From Chloroflexi bacterium RBG_16_51_16 (GTDB lineage: Bacteria; Chloroflexota; Anaerolineae; Anaerolineales; Villigracilaceae): DNA of 16,790 nucleotides. Under the pieces are notes generated by a model that saw nothing but the letters and a program-made list of their open reading frames with translations, had not been told where the DNA came from and did no database searches. The stretch spans positions 230 through 17,019 of the forward strand of contig MGNL01000135.1 in NCBI GenBank assembly GCA_001796785.1. Reading direction: 5' to 3'. Of this stretch, positions 14,292 to 16,790 are shown in pieces. Numbering within the stretch: the first letter of the stretch is position 1; every line of letters starts with the position of its first letter. The position numbers were made by a program, and so were the translations under genes.

Positions 14292-16301
14292 ATGTCTGTA
14301 TATTTACAGGATATCCCCTTGAACGACGCCCTGAGACGATTTCAAGTTGTCCTGGCAGAATATGGCTTGTGGTCGGAATTAGGTGCTGAAGTTATTCGCC
14401 TTGATGAAGCTGCCTTAAACCGGGTCACCGCAGAGACGATATGGGCAAAAATCTCTTCGCCGCATTATCACTCCGCTGCCATGGATGGTTATGCTGTAAC
14501 CAGTGATAATACGCATGGTGCGCTGCCCGGGTCGCCAATACAGCTTGAAGTCGTTCAAACTGAAGCTCTAACCTCAAAATCACCAAAATTCGCGCAATAC
14601 GTTGACACTGGAGATCCGCTTCCAAATTGGGCAAACGCGGTCATACCCGTCGAAAATATCGAAGCACTCGACTCGGCGGGTGCAATAACACAGGACATCC
14701 GTAAACCGGCCATCATCCGGATCCGCTCTGCGGTAACACCCTGGAGCCACGTTAGGTTGATGGGTGAAGATATGGTCGCGACACAATTTGTCCTGCCGGC
14801 AGGTCATATCTTACGACCTGTAGATCTTGGAGCAATCGCTGCGGCTGGACACGACCGAATTTCCGTGCGACGCAAGCCGCGGGTAGCCATTCTGCCTACC
14901 GGCTCTGAATTGGTTGGGATTGGAACCCAACCCCGAGAAGGTGAAATTATTGAATTTAATTCAATCGTAATTGCAGCTCAGGTAAGAAACATGGGAGCTG
15001 AAGCCCAACGGTATGACATTACGAAAGACGATTTTGATCAAATTTGCAGCCGCATCCAGGAAGCCGCAAAAGACCATGATCTTATTTTATTGAACGCAGG
15101 TTCTTCAGCTGGAGCGGAGGATTTTTCTGCGCGTGCAGTCGAAGGGCTAGGAAAGTTAATCGTCCATGGCGTGGCAGTTAGACCGGGTCACCCGGTCATC
15201 CTGGGCGTGATCAATCGCACAGTCCAGGATCCGAATTCGATGGCAGCGGTTGTTCCCATCATTGGTGTGCCGGGATATCCGGTATCAGCGGCGTTGACAA
15301 TTGATATTTTTGTCGAACCATTAATGGCAAGATGGCTTGGACGCAGCCCGCTGACGCTGCCTGAAATAAAAGGATTCATTACAAAGAAAATTACATCCCC
15401 TCCCGGAGATGAGGATTACATTCGGGTTGCTGTCGGAAAGGTGGGTGAAAAAATCCTGGCTGCGCCTCTTGGTCGAGGGGCAGGCGTCATTAGTTCCCTG
15501 GTTCAGGCTGATGGGCTTTTGGTTGTCCCGCGTGGCGTGCAGGGTTTGGAGGCGGGTGAACCTGTCACAATCCGGCTTTATCGATCACATGGTGAACTCG
15601 AAAAAACGATATTCTGTATTGGTTCGCATGACCTCACCATCGATATCCTCTCACAACACCTCGCAGCAAAAGACAGACGAATGGCGTCATCTAATGCAGG
15701 TTCCATCGGTGGTTTGGTAGCACTCTCCAGGCATGAGGCTCATTTAGCAGGTTCTCATTTGCTCGATCCTGCTACCGGCGAATTCAATATCCCCTACTTA
15801 AAACAATATCTCCCGGAATTACAGGTAAAAGTAGTAACCCTGGTAGGCAGAGAACAAGGCCTGCTGGTACAGCCGAAAAATCCCAAGAAGATCAAAGATC
15901 TACACGATCTTATGAATCCCGATGTAAGTTTCATCAACAGACAACGTGGAGCCGGAACGCGAGTCCTGCTCGATTATCAACTCGGTTTATTGAACATTTT
16001 TCCTGAAAGCATACAGGGGTACAATCAGGAAGAATATACTCACCTTGGTGTGGCAGCCGCCATATCATCGGGAAGAGCGGATTGCGGATTGGGAATCGCT
16101 GCCGCAGCCCAGGCATTGGGGTTGGAGTTCATCCCGCTATTCAAGGAACGATATGACCTTATCATCCCAACTACTTATATTTCAAGCACTCTGTTCGTGC
16201 CATTTTTCGAAGTTCTTACGGACCCAAAATTTAAAAACGCGGTGGCGGCATTGCCCGGTTATGACGTATCCCTTATGGGAAAAGTCATTTGGGAGGATTG
16301 A
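14292..16301 (+). CDS. MoeA-PBP fusion: molybdopterin biosynthesis protein with C-terminal substrate-binding domain
   Basis: This 669-residue fusion has a MoeA part at about 1-430 with SAAMDGYAV (61-69), MGEDM (157-161), PTGSELVGIG (202-211), NAGSSAGAEDFS (268-279) and IGVPGYPVSAA (324-334). A periplasmic-binding-protein-like domain of the LysR substrate type follows (about 440-665). It carries the signature blocks CIGSHD (442-447), GSIGGLVALSRHEAHLAGSH, REQGL (520-524), INRQRGAGTRVLLDY (548-562) and EEYTHLGVAAAISSGRADCGLGIA (580-603). No signal peptide is seen, so the binding domain is cytoplasmic and may bind a molybdate-like or small-molecule ligand. In the position of MoeA's TGDEL Asp it has Ser205. 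MoeA and MoeA-PBP pairs occur in archaea and some bacteria; their division of labour is not settled. Confidence 0.92.
   Translation: MSVYLQDIPLNDALRRFQVVLAEYGLWSELGAEVIRLDEAALNRVTAETIWAKISSPHYHSAAMDGYAVTSDNTHGALPGSPIQLEVVQTEALTSKSPKFAQYVDTGDPLPNWANAVIPVENIEALDSAGAITQDIRKPAIIRIRSAVTPWSHVRLMGEDMVATQFVLPAGHILRPVDLGAIAAAGHDRISVRRKPRVAILPTGSELVGIGTQPREGEIIEFNSIVIAAQVRNMGAEAQRYDITKDDFDQICSRIQEAAKDHDLILLNAGSSAGAEDFSARAVEGLGKLIVHGVAVRPGHPVILGVINRTVQDPNSMAAVVPIIGVPGYPVSAALTIDIFVEPLMARWLGRSPLTLPEIKGFITKKITSPPGDEDYIRVAVGKVGEKILAAPLGRGAGVISSLVQADGLLVVPRGVQGLEAGEPVTIRLYRSHGELEKTIFCIGSHDLTIDILSQHLAAKDRRMASSNAGSIGGLVALSRHEAHLAGSHLLDPATGEFNIPYLKQYLPELQVKVVTLVGREQGLLVQPKNPKKIKDLHDLMNPDVSFINRQRGAGTRVLLDYQLGLLNIFPESIQGYNQEEYTHLGVAAAISSGRADCGLGIAAAAQALGLEFIPLFKERYDLIIPTTYISSTLFVPFFEVLTDPKFKNAVAALPGYDVSLMGKVIWED
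16291..16296 (+). promoter_or_regulatory. Shine-Dalgarno site of the response regulator, inside the MoeA-PBP 3' end
   Basis: GGGAGG lies within the last codons of the MoeA-PBP gene, 5 nt before the ATG at 16302. Independent, efficient translation of the receiver protein is expected although the two genes touch. Confidence 0.55.
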
Positions 16302-16670
16302 ATGCCGGACGGCTTGATCATCGATGATAACCGTCAAACCGCGGAAGCTCTAAAACAAATGCTGGAGGTGCTCGATCTCCCGGCACGAGTTGCTTACGGA
16401 TCCAGCCCAGCGATGGCGATTTTGAATTCCTATATACCGAAATTTGTTTGCCTGGATATTAACATGCCAGGTGTCGATGGTACTGAAATTCTCTCCTACC
16501 TGCGCCGCGAGCCGCGATTGAAAAGGGTGCCGGTGATCGTAATTACCTCCGATGACCAACCGGAAACGCGTCAAAGAGTGCTGCAGGGAGGCGCACAATC
16601 AGTGATCATCAAGCCCGCGACAATCGATGTACTGGAATCGGTTTTTAAAAAAGCCGGGATCCTTAGTTAA
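16302..16670 (+). CDS. Receiver-only response regulator
   Basis: This 122-residue protein is a stand-alone CheY-like receiver domain. It has the acidic pair Asp8-Asp9, phosphoacceptor Asp52 in VCLDINMPGVDG (49-60), the switch Thr82 in VIVITSDD (78-85), and Lys104 in IIKPA (102-106). No DNA-binding or enzymatic output domain follows, and no histidine kinase gene is nearby. Its ATG follows the MoeA-PBP stop directly with no spacer. It therefore either signals through a protein partner or is a phosphate sink. Why it is cotranscribed with molybdenum-cofactor genes is not clear from the sequence. Confidence 0.92.
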   Translation: MPDGLIIDDNRQTAEALKQMLEVLDLPARVAYGSSPAMAILNSYIPKFVCLDINMPGVDGTEILSYLRREPRLKRVPVIVITSDDQPETRQRVLQGGAQSVIIKPATIDVLESVFKKAGILS

Positions 16671-16685
16671 CTTTGAAGAGACACC

Positions 16686-16790
16686 ATGGAATTATTCGAC
16701 GCGATATTCACCAGGCATTCGCAGGCGAACCTCAAGCGGGATCCAATTCCCCGAAATGTCATTGAGAAATTATTGTCGGCTGCTGTCCAG
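16686..16790 (+). CDS. Nitroreductase-family protein, N-terminal fragment
   Basis: Thirty-five codons are visible before the right window edge. The sequence opens MELFDAIFTRHSQANLKRD, followed by PIPRNVIEKLLSAAVQ. This is the usual nitroreductase N-terminal pattern: a helix, the FMN-phosphate-binding Arg/Ser segment, then a PIPxxVIxxLLxAA helix. The canonical R-R-S is R-H-S here. The ATG lies 15 nt after the receiver stop, with only a weak purine stretch (GAAGAGA) upstream. Nitroreductase-like proteins include FMN-dependent reductases, BluB and the FbiB C-terminal domain; the fragment is too short to choose. It is a different protein from the nitroreductase-family fragment at the left edge. 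Confidence 0.7.
   Translation, partial: MELFDAIFTRHSQANLKRDPIPRNVIEKLLSAAVQ

Overview
The window is gene-dense (about 97% coding, longest gap 132 bp), with roughly balanced GC by eye. It looks like a chromosomal segment from an uncultured bacterium, most likely a Chloroflexota/Anaerolineae-type organism. That assignment is inferred from the mix of coenzyme F420 genes, tandem MoeA and MoeA-PBP genes, a C4 zinc-ribbon coiled-coil protein and a membrane-anchored NACHT/HEAT protein; it has not been tested by a search. No rRNA, tRNA, CRISPR array, insertion sequence or phage gene is visible.

Left half (1..7831, minus strand): seven tightly packed genes that read leftwards and are probably one transcription unit. 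In order of transcription they are a membrane-anchored beta-lactamase-fold serine hydrolase, a coiled-coil/C4 zinc-ribbon protein, a membrane-anchored NACHT NTPase with HEAT repeats, an SsnA-type amidohydrolase, an NADPH:F420 oxidoreductase (npdG), F420-0:gamma-glutamyl ligase (cofE), and the first 35 codons of a nitroreductase-family protein cut by the window edge. The last three form an F420 module. The cofE-nitroreductase order is that of a split FbiB, the mycobacterial fusion whose C-terminal nitroreductase domain reduces dehydro-F420-0.

Right half (7964..16790, plus strand): a divergent gap with back-to-back extended -10 motifs leads into a monofunctional proline dehydrogenase, a pteridine-reductase-like SDR and a GT-C-type membrane glycosyltransferase. 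A tighter run follows: a DinB-fold protein, a UbiA-like membrane protein with eroded Asp motifs, MoeA, a MoeA-PBP fusion, a receiver-only response regulator, and the first 35 codons of a second nitroreductase-family protein. From the UbiA-like gene onward the genes are separated by 0 to 37 bp and are probably cotranscribed.

There are two metabolic themes. One is deazaflavin (F420) synthesis and reduction on the left; the other is molybdenum cofactor maturation on the right. SsnA-type proteins are known from selenium-dependent molybdenum hydroxylase loci, so they may link the two. No molybdoenzyme is in view. I found no unmistakable new defence or mobile system. The most unusual items are the split-FbiB arrangement with SsnA, the NACHT/HEAT protein within this operon, the MoeA-PBP/receiver/nitroreductase string, and the degenerate UbiA homologue.
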